The notes under the pieces: generated by a model
Seen by the model: only the letters and a program-made list of their open reading frames with translations
Told to the model about the DNA's origin: nothing
The model's database searches: none
Position numbers and translations under genes: made by a program
In this document: positions 18,502 to 28,373 of the stretch, in pieces
Layout: each line of letters opens with the position of its first letter
Position numbering within the stretch: position 1 is the first letter of the stretch
Assembly (NCBI RefSeq): GCF_012849215.1
Contig: NZ_CP051682.1
Location: 3,658,001 to 3,722,000 of the forward strand
Length of the DNA: 64,000 nt
Direction: 5' to 3'
Origin: Mucilaginibacter robiniae
Lineage (GTDB): Bacteria; Bacteroidota; Bacteroidia; Sphingobacteriales; Sphingobacteriaceae

Positions 18502-19437
18502 ATGAGGAAAAGCTTAATAAAATATTGTTGGTATTTGTGTTGCTGCATAGTGCTTGCATCATGTGCATCAAAAAAGAATGTTTATCTGTTCACCTCCTTT
18601 CATGAACCGGCTAGTGAAGGTTTACGAATGCTGTACAGTTACGATGCCTATCATTGGACTGACCTGAACCATATTTTTATCAAACCGGAAGTAGGTGATG
18701 CTAAAATAATGCGTGATCCATCTATTGCTCAAGGGCCTGATGGTGTTTTTCATCTGGTATGGACTACTGGGTGGAAAAAAGATCAGGGTATAGGCTATGC
18801 CAGTTCAAAAGATTTGATTCACTGGTCGGCTCAGGAACATATCAACGTAATGGGGTATGAACCAACAGCCGTTAATGCTTGGGCTCCTGAATTATTTTAT
18901 GATGACGAAGCTAAACGGTTTATTATTGTTTTTGCTTCAACTGTACCCTTCCGCTTTCCGAAAGGGCAGGAAGATGAAGACAATAATCATCGACTGTATT
19001 ACACCACCACTACAGATTTCAAAACTTTCACACCTACCAAATTATTTCTTGATCCTGGCTTTAGCGTGATTGATGCCGAGATCTTGAAAAGAGGTACTCA
19101 TGATTATGTATTGGTCATGAAAGATAATACCCGACCTAACCGGAACATTTTAGTAGCATTTGCCAGCAATCCGCTGGGGCCATATCATGATTATACCAAA
19201 CGCTTTACAGAAATGTATTCGGAAGGGCCAACTGCAATAAAAGCAGGTAATCAGTGGTTAATCTATTACGATTCTTATCGTTTGAAGCGTTACGGGGCAA
19301 TGGCTACCAACGATTTTAAAACGTTTACCGACGTATCTGGCCAGGTAAACGTACCCGAAGGGCATAAGCATGGTACTATATTCAAAGTATCTAAAAAGGA
19401 ACTGAACTACTTGAAAAAAGAAATTAGCCAGCACTAA
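18502..19437 (+). CDS. GH43 family glycosidase, lipoprotein
   Basis: The 311-residue protein is a single five-bladed beta propeller with a lipobox (VLASC, Cys21), so it is membrane anchored. The three GH43 acidic residues are visible: Asp72 in MRDPS, Asp191 in VIDAE and the acid Glu241 in YSEGPTAI. GH43 enzymes act mostly on alpha-L-arabinofuranosides or beta-xylosides and galactosides. In pectin systems they trim arabinose from RG side chains. There is no C-terminal beta-sandwich module. It sits between the GH140-like and the first BNR gene with gaps of 13 and 22 bases. Confidence 0.8.
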   Translation: MRKSLIKYCWYLCCCIVLASCASKKNVYLFTSFHEPASEGLRMLYSYDAYHWTDLNHIFIKPEVGDAKIMRDPSIAQGPDGVFHLVWTTGWKKDQGIGYASSKDLIHWSAQEHINVMGYEPTAVNAWAPELFYDDEAKRFIIVFASTVPFRFPKGQEDEDNNHRLYYTTTTDFKTFTPTKLFLDPGFSVIDAEILKRGTHDYVLVMKDNTRPNRNILVAFASNPLGPYHDYTKRFTEMYSEGPTAIKAGNQWLIYYDSYRLKRYGAMATNDFKTFTDVSGQVNVPEGHKHGTIFKVSKKELNYLKKEISQH

Positions 19438-19459
19438 AATGCTGGCTTAACTTATTACT

Positions 19460-21307
19460 ATGTCTATACTGAAAAACTATATTGTATTATTAAGCTTAAC
19501 AGGTGGTGTTTATACTACTGCTGTACAGGCGCAAGATACGGTGCATTATACCGGCAATACCGTAGTGAATGTAGATTATCACGATGGGCGTTTAAGTCCG
19601 GCGGTAGGAGTGCATAGTCAACAAATATTTCGGGCTAACCGGGAGCATCCTGAACTGGCAGATGGGTTTGGCTTTACTTACAATCATGCGCCTATGCTGG
19701 CGTATTGGAATAACTCATTTTATTTAGAATACCTGAGCGATAAAATAGGGGAAAGCGTTCCGCCTGGCCAAACACTGGTTATGACCTCCAAAGATGGTAA
19801 TACCTGGTCTAAGCCAGTAGTAGTTTTCCCGCAATATAAAATTCCTGATGGTACCACTAAGGAAGGACAGAAAGTCGTAGCCAAAGACTTATATTCAGTA
19901 ATGCACCAGCGTATGGGCTTTTATCGCTCAAAATCAAACCGCTTGCTGATACTGGGTTTTTATGGTATTTGTTTAGATGTACATGATGATCCGAACGATG
20001 GCTTAGGCATTGGCCGGGTAGTGCGGGAAGTGTTACCTAATGGAAAATACGGCCCCATTTACTTTATCCACTATAATCCAAAGTGGAACGAAAGCAATAC
20101 ATCGTACCCCTTATATAAACGCAGTAAAGACAAAGGTTTTGTACAGGCTTGCGACGAGTTGATGGCTAATCCGCTCATGATGATGCAGTGGGTAGAGGAA
20201 ACAGATCGCAAAGACCCGTTAATCCCTTTGCATAAAGATTATAAAGCCTTTAACTTTTACCATCTGCCTGATGGTAGAGTGGTAGGTTTATGGAAGAATG
20301 CCTTAACCGCTATCAGTAAAGACAATGGCAAAACCTGGCCGGACAATGCAGTACGTGCTCCGCGTTTTGTAAACAGTAATGCCAAAATTTGGGGACAGCG
20401 TACCCCTGATGGTCGCTATGCTACAGTGTATAACCCTTCAGAGTTCCGCTGGCCGCTAGGTATTTCAGTAAGCCAGGATGGATTGAATTACACCAATATC
20501 CTGCTGGTTAATGGCGAAATATCATCCATGCGATATGGTGGTAACTATAAATCTTATGGTCCGCAATATACACGGGGAATTATTGAAGGCAATGGTACGC
20601 CTCCTGATGGTAAGTTATGGGTTACTTACAGTATGAACAAGGAAGATATCTGGGTATCTTCTATTCCTGTACCGGTAACTGATGTAGTCACCGAAAATGC
20701 AGATGAGGACTTTAGCAAGATGCCTGCTGGCAAAGAACTGGATAAATGGAATACCTATAGTTTGCAATGGGCGTCTGTAACTATGGAGAAAGCGCCTGAT
20801 GGTGGCAAAGCCTTAATGTTAAAAGACTGGGATCGTTTTGACTACGCCAAAGCAGAGCGGGTGTTTCCGGAAGCTAAAAGATTATCTGCCGAGTTTACCA
20901 TTATTCCGGGTCAAAATAACACAGGTCAATTGGATATTGAATTTCTGGACCCGAAAGGGCAGCCTGCTGTGCGCCTGACATTTGATTCAACAGGTGTATT
21001 AAAAACTAAAGCAGGTTACCGTTACAAAACTTTGGCAAAATATGAGGCCAACCAGCCTTATACGATCAAGTTGAAGTTGAATGCGGATACACGTTTCTGC
21101 ACTATCGAGGTAAATGGGAAAGCTACAAATAACTTATTTTTTGCACCGGTGAACACATTGAAACGTGTGATGTTCCGCACCGGCGATATGAAACATTTCC
21201 CTGATGCTGATACCCCTACCGATCAGGACTTTGATTTGAAAAATCCGGGTGAACCTGTTAAACCAGCCGCGTTCTATATTAAATCATTTAAAACAGGAAA
21301 ATACTAA
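19460..21307 (+). CDS. Sialidase-fold (BNR/Asp-box) secreted protein with C-terminal beta-sandwich
   Basis: Signal peptide ends near VQAQD (residue 25). Residues about 40-400 form a beta propeller with Asp-box motifs: TSKDGNTWSKP, ISKDNGKTWPDN and VSQDGLNYT. Residues about 415-615 look like a concanavalin-type beta sandwich (ADTRFCTIEVNGKA). The family is often annotated exo-alpha-sialidase, but the PUL has no other sign of sialic acid. By context it may act on a pectin residue; sialidase-fold enzymes are also known for 2-keto-3-deoxy sugars, which RG-II contains. It is 615 residues, longer than the second BNR protein at 29109-30269. Substrate inference is weak. Confidence 0.65.
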   Translation: MSILKNYIVLLSLTGGVYTTAVQAQDTVHYTGNTVVNVDYHDGRLSPAVGVHSQQIFRANREHPELADGFGFTYNHAPMLAYWNNSFYLEYLSDKIGESVPPGQTLVMTSKDGNTWSKPVVVFPQYKIPDGTTKEGQKVVAKDLYSVMHQRMGFYRSKSNRLLILGFYGICLDVHDDPNDGLGIGRVVREVLPNGKYGPIYFIHYNPKWNESNTSYPLYKRSKDKGFVQACDELMANPLMMMQWVEETDRKDPLIPLHKDYKAFNFYHLPDGRVVGLWKNALTAISKDNGKTWPDNAVRAPRFVNSNAKIWGQRTPDGRYATVYNPSEFRWPLGISVSQDGLNYTNILLVNGEISSMRYGGNYKSYGPQYTRGIIEGNGTPPDGKLWVTYSMNKEDIWVSSIPVPVTDVVTENADEDFSKMPAGKELDKWNTYSLQWASVTMEKAPDGGKALMLKDWDRFDYAKAERVFPEAKRLSAEFTIIPGQNNTGQLDIEFLDPKGQPAVRLTFDSTGVLKTKAGYRYKTLAKYEANQPYTIKLKLNADTRFCTIEVNGKATNNLFFAPVNTLKRVMFRTGDMKHFPDADTPTDQDFDLKNPGEPVKPAAFYIKSFKTGKY

Positions 21308-21311
21308 GCAG

Positions 21312-22751
21312 ATGTATAGAGCGATGAAATTAACGGGAATTTGGCTTGCTGCGTTTATACTGAAAGTTAGCGCGGTAAATGCAACCGTTACGCTTCCTAA
21401 AATTTTAGGCAATGACATGGTTTTGCAGCGTAACCAACCTGTGCCCATCTGGGGCAATGCTGCACCTGGTGAAGTGGTTACCGTAAGTTTTAATAAACAG
21501 AATGTTAAAGTAACTGCAAATAGTAGTGGTCAGTGGATGGTAAAGCTAAAAGCTATGCCAGCTTCGGCGCAGCCACAAACATTAACCATAAAAGGTACTA
21601 ACATTATACAACTGCACAATATTTTAGTTGGTGAAGTTTGGTTGTGTTCAGGCCAGTCAAATATGGCTTATGAAATGCGTAAAAACAGTAAGGTAGCTAA
21701 GCCAGATACCAGCACTGCTAATTCGCCAGTTGATGAGTTGGAAAGGGCGCATAACTCAGCTATCCGCATTTTTACGGTGGATCGTAAAAAGCAGGTAAAG
21801 CCTGATTCTACCCACTCGGGCTGGAGCGTGGCGCAAGATTCTGCCTTGCGGGCCTTCTCGGCAGCAGGTTATTTTTTTGCAAAAAATGTATATGCTCAAT
21901 TAAAAGTGCCGGTAGGCATTATCTGTTCAGCCGTAAGCGGTAGCCGAATTGAACCTTGGATTAATGAAACGGCTTTTGCAGAAGAACCTTATTTTAAATC
22001 GGTTAAAATAGAGGGCGATCCTGGCAAATTTTATCACCCCATGATTGAACCGCTGGCGCCATTTGCTATTAAAGGTTTTTTATGGTACCAAGGCGAAAGT
22101 AACGTAGGTGAAACCACCAGTTACATTTATAAAATGCAGGTACTAATAGATAGCTGGCGCAAGCTGTGGCATAATGAAAAACTGCCATTTTATTTTGTAC
22201 AGTTAGCTCCTTACCTGAATACTAAAGATCCCAAATTTAACCCGCAAACTTTACCTGAGTTTCGTGAAGCCCAAGTTGAGGTTACGCACATACCTAACAC
22301 CGGAATTATTGTAACTACCGATTTGAATGATGATGTGAAAAACATTCATCCACCTTTTAAATGGGAAATAGGAAGAAGACTGGCTTTGTTGGCCTTAGCC
22401 AAAACTTACGGATATAAAAACATCATTTATTCTGGCCCTATGTACCAGCACATGAAAGTGGAAGGTAACAAGATACTACTTGATTTTAGTAGTGCCGGTA
22501 GCGGGCTTGTTAGCCATAATGGTAAACCTTTAAGTGATTTCGAGATTGCTGGTGCAGATGGAAAGTTTATGCCGGCTGAAGCTACAATACAGGACAATAG
22601 TGTAATTGTTTCAAACGCTACTATAACTAAGCCGGTTGCTGTACGCTTTGCCTGGAATGAGATTGCACAGCCTAACTTTTATAATAAAGAAGGCTTGCCC
22701 GCAGTGCCGTTCCGTACTGATAACCCACTACATTATACTTACAAACACTAA
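21312..22751 (+). CDS. SASA-family carbohydrate acetylesterase (sialate O-acetylesterase-like)
   Basis: The ATG at 21312 lies 4 bases after the previous stop and precedes a signal peptide; a second ATG at 21324 is equally possible. The 479-residue protein has the SGNH-type motif LCSGQSNM with nucleophile Ser116, and FLWYQGESN near residue 258, typical of the SASA domain. An immunoglobulin-like domain precedes the catalytic part (VLQRNQPVPIWG). Such esterases remove O-acetyl groups from pectin or xylan oligosaccharides despite the sialate name. RG-II carries acetyl groups on 2-O-methyl-fucose and aceric acid. A second SASA protein is encoded at 51405-52856. Confidence 0.8.
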   Translation: MYRAMKLTGIWLAAFILKVSAVNATVTLPKILGNDMVLQRNQPVPIWGNAAPGEVVTVSFNKQNVKVTANSSGQWMVKLKAMPASAQPQTLTIKGTNIIQLHNILVGEVWLCSGQSNMAYEMRKNSKVAKPDTSTANSPVDELERAHNSAIRIFTVDRKKQVKPDSTHSGWSVAQDSALRAFSAAGYFFAKNVYAQLKVPVGIICSAVSGSRIEPWINETAFAEEPYFKSVKIEGDPGKFYHPMIEPLAPFAIKGFLWYQGESNVGETTSYIYKMQVLIDSWRKLWHNEKLPFYFVQLAPYLNTKDPKFNPQTLPEFREAQVEVTHIPNTGIIVTTDLNDDVKNIHPPFKWEIGRRLALLALAKTYGYKNIIYSGPMYQHMKVEGNKILLDFSSAGSGLVSHNGKPLSDFEIAGADGKFMPAEATIQDNSVIVSNATITKPVAVRFAWNEIAQPNFYNKEGLPAVPFRTDNPLHYTYKH

Positions 22752-22770
22752 TTACTGAATTAAAATCTGA

Positions 22771-25563
22771 ATGAAATTTCCTGCTTATAAAATATGGTTA
22801 TCAATACTGTTACTTGCAACTTTTGGGTTTGTACATGCGCAAGAAACCCAAAAAATGTATTTGTCAGGTATCGGTAGCGATCATACCGTAAATTGGCAGT
22901 TTTACTGCACGGCAGGCCAAAATTCAGGTAAATGGACTACCATACCCGTTCCATCAAATTGGGAGCTGCAAGGCTTCGGTAAATACAATTACGGTTTCAA
23001 TAAAGATAGCGTAAAAGGTAAAGAACAAGGCTTATATAAATATAAGTTTAAAGTACCCGCCTCGTTTAAAAACAAAGTTGTGCAACTGGTTTTTGAAGGG
23101 GTAATGACGGATGTAGAAGTTAAAGTAAATGGCAAGCTTGCCGGACCAATACATCAAGGTTCTTACTACGCTTTTAAATACGATATCACATCACTCCTGA
23201 ACCCAAGCGGTAGCAATCTGCTGGAAGCTACGGTTTCCAAACATTCAGCCAATACTTCTGTAAATGCAGCTGAACGCAAAGGCGATTTCTGGATATTCGG
23301 CGGTATATTCCGGCCAGTTTACCTGGAAGCTTTACCTCAACAGCACATAGCACGCATAGCAGTTGATGGTCAGGCTAACGGAAACTTCCAGGCACAAATT
23401 TACTTGAAAAACATTCAAGACGCGGGTTTTCTTTCTGCGCAGATTTACACTATTGACGGGCAAAAAGTAGGTTCGGCATTTAGTGCCAATATCAATAAAG
23501 CAGATACAGTAATTCAGTTGCAGAGCACCTTGTCTGCTCCGAAGCTATGGTCGTCAGAGTTTCCTAATCTTTACAAAGTCGAGTTTACTTTAAGTCAGAA
23601 TGGCAAAACTATCCACACGGTAAGTAAACGTTTTGGCTTTCGTACTATTGAAGTACGTTCCAGAGATGGTGTGTATGTGAATGGGGTAAAGGTGAAATTT
23701 AAAGGTACTAATCGGCATTCTTTCTGGCCAACATCGGGCAGAGCTTTAAATAAAGGGGTCAGCATAATGGACGTGAACCTAATTAAGGAGATGAACATGA
23801 ATGCTGTACGTATGTCGCACTATCCACCAGATGACCACTTTCTGGATGTATGTGACTCGTTAGGATTATACGTGTTGGATGAACTGGCTGGCTGGCATGG
23901 CCATTATGATACACCTACCGGAACACGGTTGCTTAAAGAAATGATGGTGCATGATGAAAATCATCCTTCTATTGTAATGTGGATTAACGGTAACGAAGGT
24001 GGCCATAATTACGAACTGGATCCGCTATTTCGCAAATGGGATTTGCAGCATCGCCCATTAATTCATGCCTGGGAAGCTTACGGCGGTTTTGACACACAGC
24101 ATTATCGTGATTATAACTATGGTATTGGCAACTACATGCATGGGCATGATATTGTAATGCCAACTGAGTTTTTGCATGGCTTATATGATGGAGGTAATGG
24201 TGCAGGACTAGAAGACTATTGGGAAGCCATGTGGAATGATCCGCTTTCAGCCGGAGGCTTTTTGTGGGCTTATTTAGATGAGGGGGTGGTACGTACCGAT
24301 AAAAACGGGGCGTTGGATACCGATAAAGATCATGGCCCTGATGGCGTTGTTGGCCCTTACCGGGAAAAAGAAGGAAGCTTTTTTACGATTAAAGAAGTAT
24401 GGTCGCCGGTACATATTGAGCACCGGGAAATTACTTCAGCATTTGACGGTGTATTGCATCTGGAAAACCGTTATTACTTTACTAATCTGAACCAGTGTAC
24501 CTTTAAAGGTAAGCTAACCAAGGTTACTGACCCTTATGGCAAAGTAACCCATGCAGAAACCAGTTTTAGTATAGCTTCTCCGGCTATAAGACCATTCGAA
24601 AAAGGCGATTTGAAATTGAATTTACCTGCCGATTGGAAAAACTATGATTTTCTGTATGTAACGGCAACCGACCCGCATAATCATGAGTTGTTTACCTGGA
24701 GCTGGCCGATTACGAAGCCCGAAAAGGTAGCCCGTAAATTAGTGGTGCAGGCTAATCCTAATACAATTACTATTCATGAAGCTGATTCGCTTTATAATAT
24801 TACAGCGAACGGTATTAAGCTGACTATTAATAAAAATACAGGTATTCTGCGTCGGGTAGAGAATGCAAAAGGTGTTATCCCCTTCAACAATGGCCCTGTT
24901 TTGCAAGAAGGCGCAAATAACTTCAAGAACTTTACCCAAAAGTTTGAGGGCAAAAATCTGGTTATCGAATCTGCTTTCGACAAAAAGAATAGCTACAATA
25001 CTTTGCAATGGACAATCTATCCATCCGGCTGGGTGAAAATGGAGGTGAGATATTTTCCTGGCGATTACCTGACCAATTTTGATGGGGTTAACTTCTCGTT
25101 TCCTGAAAAGCAGATGAAAGCCGTGCAATGGATGGGAAGTGGGCCATACCGGGTATGGAAAAACCGCATGAAGGGTACGCAATTAGGTGTTTGGAAGAAA
25201 GATTATAATAATACAGAAACCGGCGAATCATGGAACTATCCTGAGTTTAAAGGTTATCATGCCAATATGTATTGGTGCCGGTTCATTACACAAACGCAGC
25301 CGTTTACTGTAGTAGCGCAAGATGAAGATACTTTTTTCCGGTTGTTTACTCCTGCGTTTAAAGATGACCAGTGGCATAATTACCAGCTAATATTTCCATC
25401 TGGCGATATATCGTTTATGCAAGCCATTTCAGCTATTGGTACCAAAACACAAAGAGCAGAAACCACTGGCCCCATGGGTATGAAAAATATCTTTTATGAT
25501 TATGAAAAAGAGCCAAAACGTGCTAAGATATTAACCATGTTTTTTGATTTTTCGGGTAGATAA
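22771..25563 (+). CDS. Glycoside hydrolase family 2 enzyme, 930 aa
   Basis: A signal peptide (residues 1-23, ending HAQ) is followed by the GH2 sugar-binding jelly roll (about 25-185), an immunoglobulin-like domain and the TIM barrel. Acid/base Glu409 lies in INGNEGG and the nucleophile Glu466 in MPTEFLHG, both intact. A C-terminal region of about 350 residues resembles the late beta-galactosidase domains. It differs clearly from the LacZ-like GH2 at 40310-43603, so the two probably act on different linkages. Likely beta-galactosidase or beta-glucuronidase in the periplasm. The next gene starts 1 base after its stop. Confidence 0.85.
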   Translation: MKFPAYKIWLSILLLATFGFVHAQETQKMYLSGIGSDHTVNWQFYCTAGQNSGKWTTIPVPSNWELQGFGKYNYGFNKDSVKGKEQGLYKYKFKVPASFKNKVVQLVFEGVMTDVEVKVNGKLAGPIHQGSYYAFKYDITSLLNPSGSNLLEATVSKHSANTSVNAAERKGDFWIFGGIFRPVYLEALPQQHIARIAVDGQANGNFQAQIYLKNIQDAGFLSAQIYTIDGQKVGSAFSANINKADTVIQLQSTLSAPKLWSSEFPNLYKVEFTLSQNGKTIHTVSKRFGFRTIEVRSRDGVYVNGVKVKFKGTNRHSFWPTSGRALNKGVSIMDVNLIKEMNMNAVRMSHYPPDDHFLDVCDSLGLYVLDELAGWHGHYDTPTGTRLLKEMMVHDENHPSIVMWINGNEGGHNYELDPLFRKWDLQHRPLIHAWEAYGGFDTQHYRDYNYGIGNYMHGHDIVMPTEFLHGLYDGGNGAGLEDYWEAMWNDPLSAGGFLWAYLDEGVVRTDKNGALDTDKDHGPDGVVGPYREKEGSFFTIKEVWSPVHIEHREITSAFDGVLHLENRYYFTNLNQCTFKGKLTKVTDPYGKVTHAETSFSIASPAIRPFEKGDLKLNLPADWKNYDFLYVTATDPHNHELFTWSWPITKPEKVARKLVVQANPNTITIHEADSLYNITANGIKLTINKNTGILRRVENAKGVIPFNNGPVLQEGANNFKNFTQKFEGKNLVIESAFDKKNSYNTLQWTIYPSGWVKMEVRYFPGDYLTNFDGVNFSFPEKQMKAVQWMGSGPYRVWKNRMKGTQLGVWKKDYNNTETGESWNYPEFKGYHANMYWCRFITQTQPFTVVAQDEDTFFRLFTPAFKDDQWHNYQLIFPSGDISFMQAISAIGTKTQRAETTGPMGMKNIFYDYEKEPKRAKILTMFFDFSGR

Positions 25564-25564
25564 G

Positions 25565-28363
25565 ATGAAGCAGTTTGATAAAGCAAAATATACAGGTTGG
25601 ATGATCATGCTGATCTTGGCTTGTATGATAATAGTAAGCCAAGGTATGGCAGCAGCTCCGGTACAATTGCAAAATCTGCGTTGCGAAATGCTGAACAACC
25701 CACAAGGGATTGATGCGGTACATCCACGCCTGAGCTGGCAAATTATGAGCAGTGAGCGTAATGTTCTTCAAACGGCTTATCAAATCATCGTTTCGTCTAC
25801 ACCAGAAAAATTAGCCGCTGGTCAAGGGGATTTGTGGGACTCTCACAAAACTCAATCCGGCGAATCCATAATGATTGATTATGCTGGCCAACCATTACTT
25901 AGCCGTAAAGCATGTTACTGGAAAGTGAAAGTTTGGACTACCACCGGCGAAAGCGATTGGAGTAAACCAGCCTACTGGAGCATGGGCCTACTGCATTCTG
26001 CCGATTGGAAAGCCAAGTGGATAGGGGCGGAGCATGGTTTTGCATGGGATAGTGTTTCTAAGTTTTCTCGTTTATCAGCCCGGTATTATCGTAAAGAATT
26101 TCAATCAGGAAGTACCATCAAGCGGGCTACAGCTTACATTATAGGTTTAGGCCATTATCAGTTATACGTTAATGGTAGCCAGATTGGCGATCAGGTATTG
26201 GCCGAAATGCCTACCGATTATACCAAGTCTGTTCAGTACAACACGTTTGATGTTACTGCTCAAGTAAAAAAAGGGAATAATGCCATTGCTGCTGTTTTAG
26301 GCAATGGTCGGTACTTCACCATGCGGCCTAAATACAAGCCTAAAAAAGTTAAAGAATTTGGTTTCCCTAAGCTGCTGTTGCAATTAGAGTTGGAATATAC
26401 CAACGGAACTAAACAAATTATCACCAGTGATGCTAGCTGGAAAATGACTGCTGATGGACCCATTCGTAGCAATAATGAATACGATGGTGAAGAGTATAAT
26501 GCTACCAAGGAGTTGGCAGGTTGGAATAAAGTTGGCTATAATGATCGGAACTGGTTAAAACCTGAAATTGTGCCTGCACCCGGTGGTGAACTGGTGGCAC
26601 AAATGAGCGAGTACATTAAAGTTAACCAAACTTTAAAGCCTAAAAGTATTACCGAGCTTAAACCAGGTACCTACATTATGGACATGGGCCAGAACTTTTC
26701 TGGCTGGGTGCAAATGAAGGTAAAAGGTAAACGAGGTAATAAAGTTACTTTAAAATACGCCGAGACTTTACAGAAGGATGGTAGCCTGTACATCGCCAAC
26801 CTGCGTGATGCTAAAGTTACCGATGTATATACAGTGAGGGGGCAAGGTACAGAAGTATGGCATCCCATATTTGTATTTCACGGGTTTCGATATGTGTCTA
26901 TAACAGGTTACCCAGGCAAACCAGGTACAGATGATTTTGAGGGGCAAGTGGTTTATGATGCTTTGCCGAATACTGGCCATTTTGAAACTTCAAATGATAT
27001 CATTAATCAGGTATATCATAATGCTTATTGGGGTATTTTAAGCAACTACAAAGGCATGCCGGTTGATTGTCCGCAACGTAATGAACGAATGCCTTGGCTG
27101 GGCGATCGTGCTACTGGGTCATTAGGAGAAAGCTTTGTGTTCGATAATGAAAAGCTGTATGCCAGTTGGCTGAACGATATTGAACAAGCACAAACTGCTG
27201 AAGGATCTATACCGGATGTTGCGCCAGCTTACTGGAATTACTACAGCGATAACATGACTTGGCCAGGAACATATCTGCTGATTGCCGATATGTTGTACAA
27301 GCAGTATGGCGATATGAAGCCTATAGAAGAGCATTATCCATCCATGAAAAAGTGGTTGAGTTATATGCAGGCTAAGTATGCCAAAAATTACATTATGACC
27401 AAAGACAAGTATGGCGATTGGTGCGTTCCACCCGAGTCTTTGGAATTGATACATGCAAAAGATAGTAATCGTACTACTAACGGCGAACTCATAGCTACGG
27501 CTTACTGGTACCGCATGTTGTTTTTAATGAAACGATTTGCCAAGCTGCTGAACAAACAGGATGATGCTAAAGAGTTTACCGCGCTATCAGCAAAAATCAG
27601 AGATGCATTTAATGCTAAGTTTTTTAATAAGCAAACACAGCAATATGATAATGGTACCGTAACTGCCAACTTGCTGCCGCTATATTTCGATATTACACCA
27701 GAGCCTGACCGTAAAGCAGTATTCAACAATATTGTAAAACGTGAAACTACAACCGACCAGGGGCATATTGCCACAGGCGTTATTGGTACGCAATGGCTAA
27801 TGCGAGGCCTTACCGAATACGGCCGGCCTGATTTGGCTTACCAACTAGCCACCAATACTGATTACCCAAGTTGGGGTTACATGGCCCAGCATGGCGCTAC
27901 TACCATTTGGGAATTATGGAACGGCGATACGGCCAACCCCAGCATGAACTCAGGCAACCATATCATGCTGTTGGGTGATTTAATTACCTGGTACTACCAA
28001 AACTTAGCTGCCATAAAAGTGGGCATTGACAAACCTGGCTTCAAACAGGTAATTATGAAGCCTACAATACCTGCCGGACTCAACTTTGTTAAAGCATCTT
28101 ACCAGACTCCATATGGGCTGGTGAAAAGTGAGTGGGAAAAGAAGTCTAACCAATTCAACTGGCACATTACTATTCCGGCCAATTGTACAGCCTTAGTATC
28201 CATACCGGCAACATCTGCTGATGGAGTTAGCGAAGGTGGTAAAAAGGCCAATGCTACTACCGGATTAAAGTTTATCAAGCAGGATGGTCAAATGGCTATG
28301 TTTGAGGCTGGCTCTGGCAGCTATGATTTTAAATCAGATTTAACAGGATTAGAAACTAAATAA
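25565..28363 (+). CDS. GH78 alpha-L-rhamnosidase, 932 aa
   Basis: Start chosen at the ATG at 25565, one base after the previous stop. A signal peptide or anchor is followed by the Fn3-like N-domain (HPRLSWQI at about 53), the bacterial rhamnosidase N-terminal beta domain, a second beta domain (YIMDMGQNFSGW), then the (alpha/alpha)6 barrel with DCPQRNERMPWLGD at 501-514, where GH78 places its general acid, and a C-terminal beta domain. It removes terminal alpha-L-rhamnose, which occurs in RG-I and in RG-II side chains. The length is standard for four-domain GH78. It is one of two GH78 proteins in the locus. Confidence 0.9.
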   Translation: MKQFDKAKYTGWMIMLILACMIIVSQGMAAAPVQLQNLRCEMLNNPQGIDAVHPRLSWQIMSSERNVLQTAYQIIVSSTPEKLAAGQGDLWDSHKTQSGESIMIDYAGQPLLSRKACYWKVKVWTTTGESDWSKPAYWSMGLLHSADWKAKWIGAEHGFAWDSVSKFSRLSARYYRKEFQSGSTIKRATAYIIGLGHYQLYVNGSQIGDQVLAEMPTDYTKSVQYNTFDVTAQVKKGNNAIAAVLGNGRYFTMRPKYKPKKVKEFGFPKLLLQLELEYTNGTKQIITSDASWKMTADGPIRSNNEYDGEEYNATKELAGWNKVGYNDRNWLKPEIVPAPGGELVAQMSEYIKVNQTLKPKSITELKPGTYIMDMGQNFSGWVQMKVKGKRGNKVTLKYAETLQKDGSLYIANLRDAKVTDVYTVRGQGTEVWHPIFVFHGFRYVSITGYPGKPGTDDFEGQVVYDALPNTGHFETSNDIINQVYHNAYWGILSNYKGMPVDCPQRNERMPWLGDRATGSLGESFVFDNEKLYASWLNDIEQAQTAEGSIPDVAPAYWNYYSDNMTWPGTYLLIADMLYKQYGDMKPIEEHYPSMKKWLSYMQAKYAKNYIMTKDKYGDWCVPPESLELIHAKDSNRTTNGELIATAYWYRMLFLMKRFAKLLNKQDDAKEFTALSAKIRDAFNAKFFNKQTQQYDNGTVTANLLPLYFDITPEPDRKAVFNNIVKRETTTDQGHIATGVIGTQWLMRGLTEYGRPDLAYQLATNTDYPSWGYMAQHGATTIWELWNGDTANPSMNSGNHIMLLGDLITWYYQNLAAIKVGIDKPGFKQVIMKPTIPAGLNFVKASYQTPYGLVKSEWEKKSNQFNWHITIPANCTALVSIPATSADGVSEGGKKANATTGLKFIKQDGQMAMFEAGSGSYDFKSDLTGLETK

Positions 28364-28373
28364 CTGTAACGTT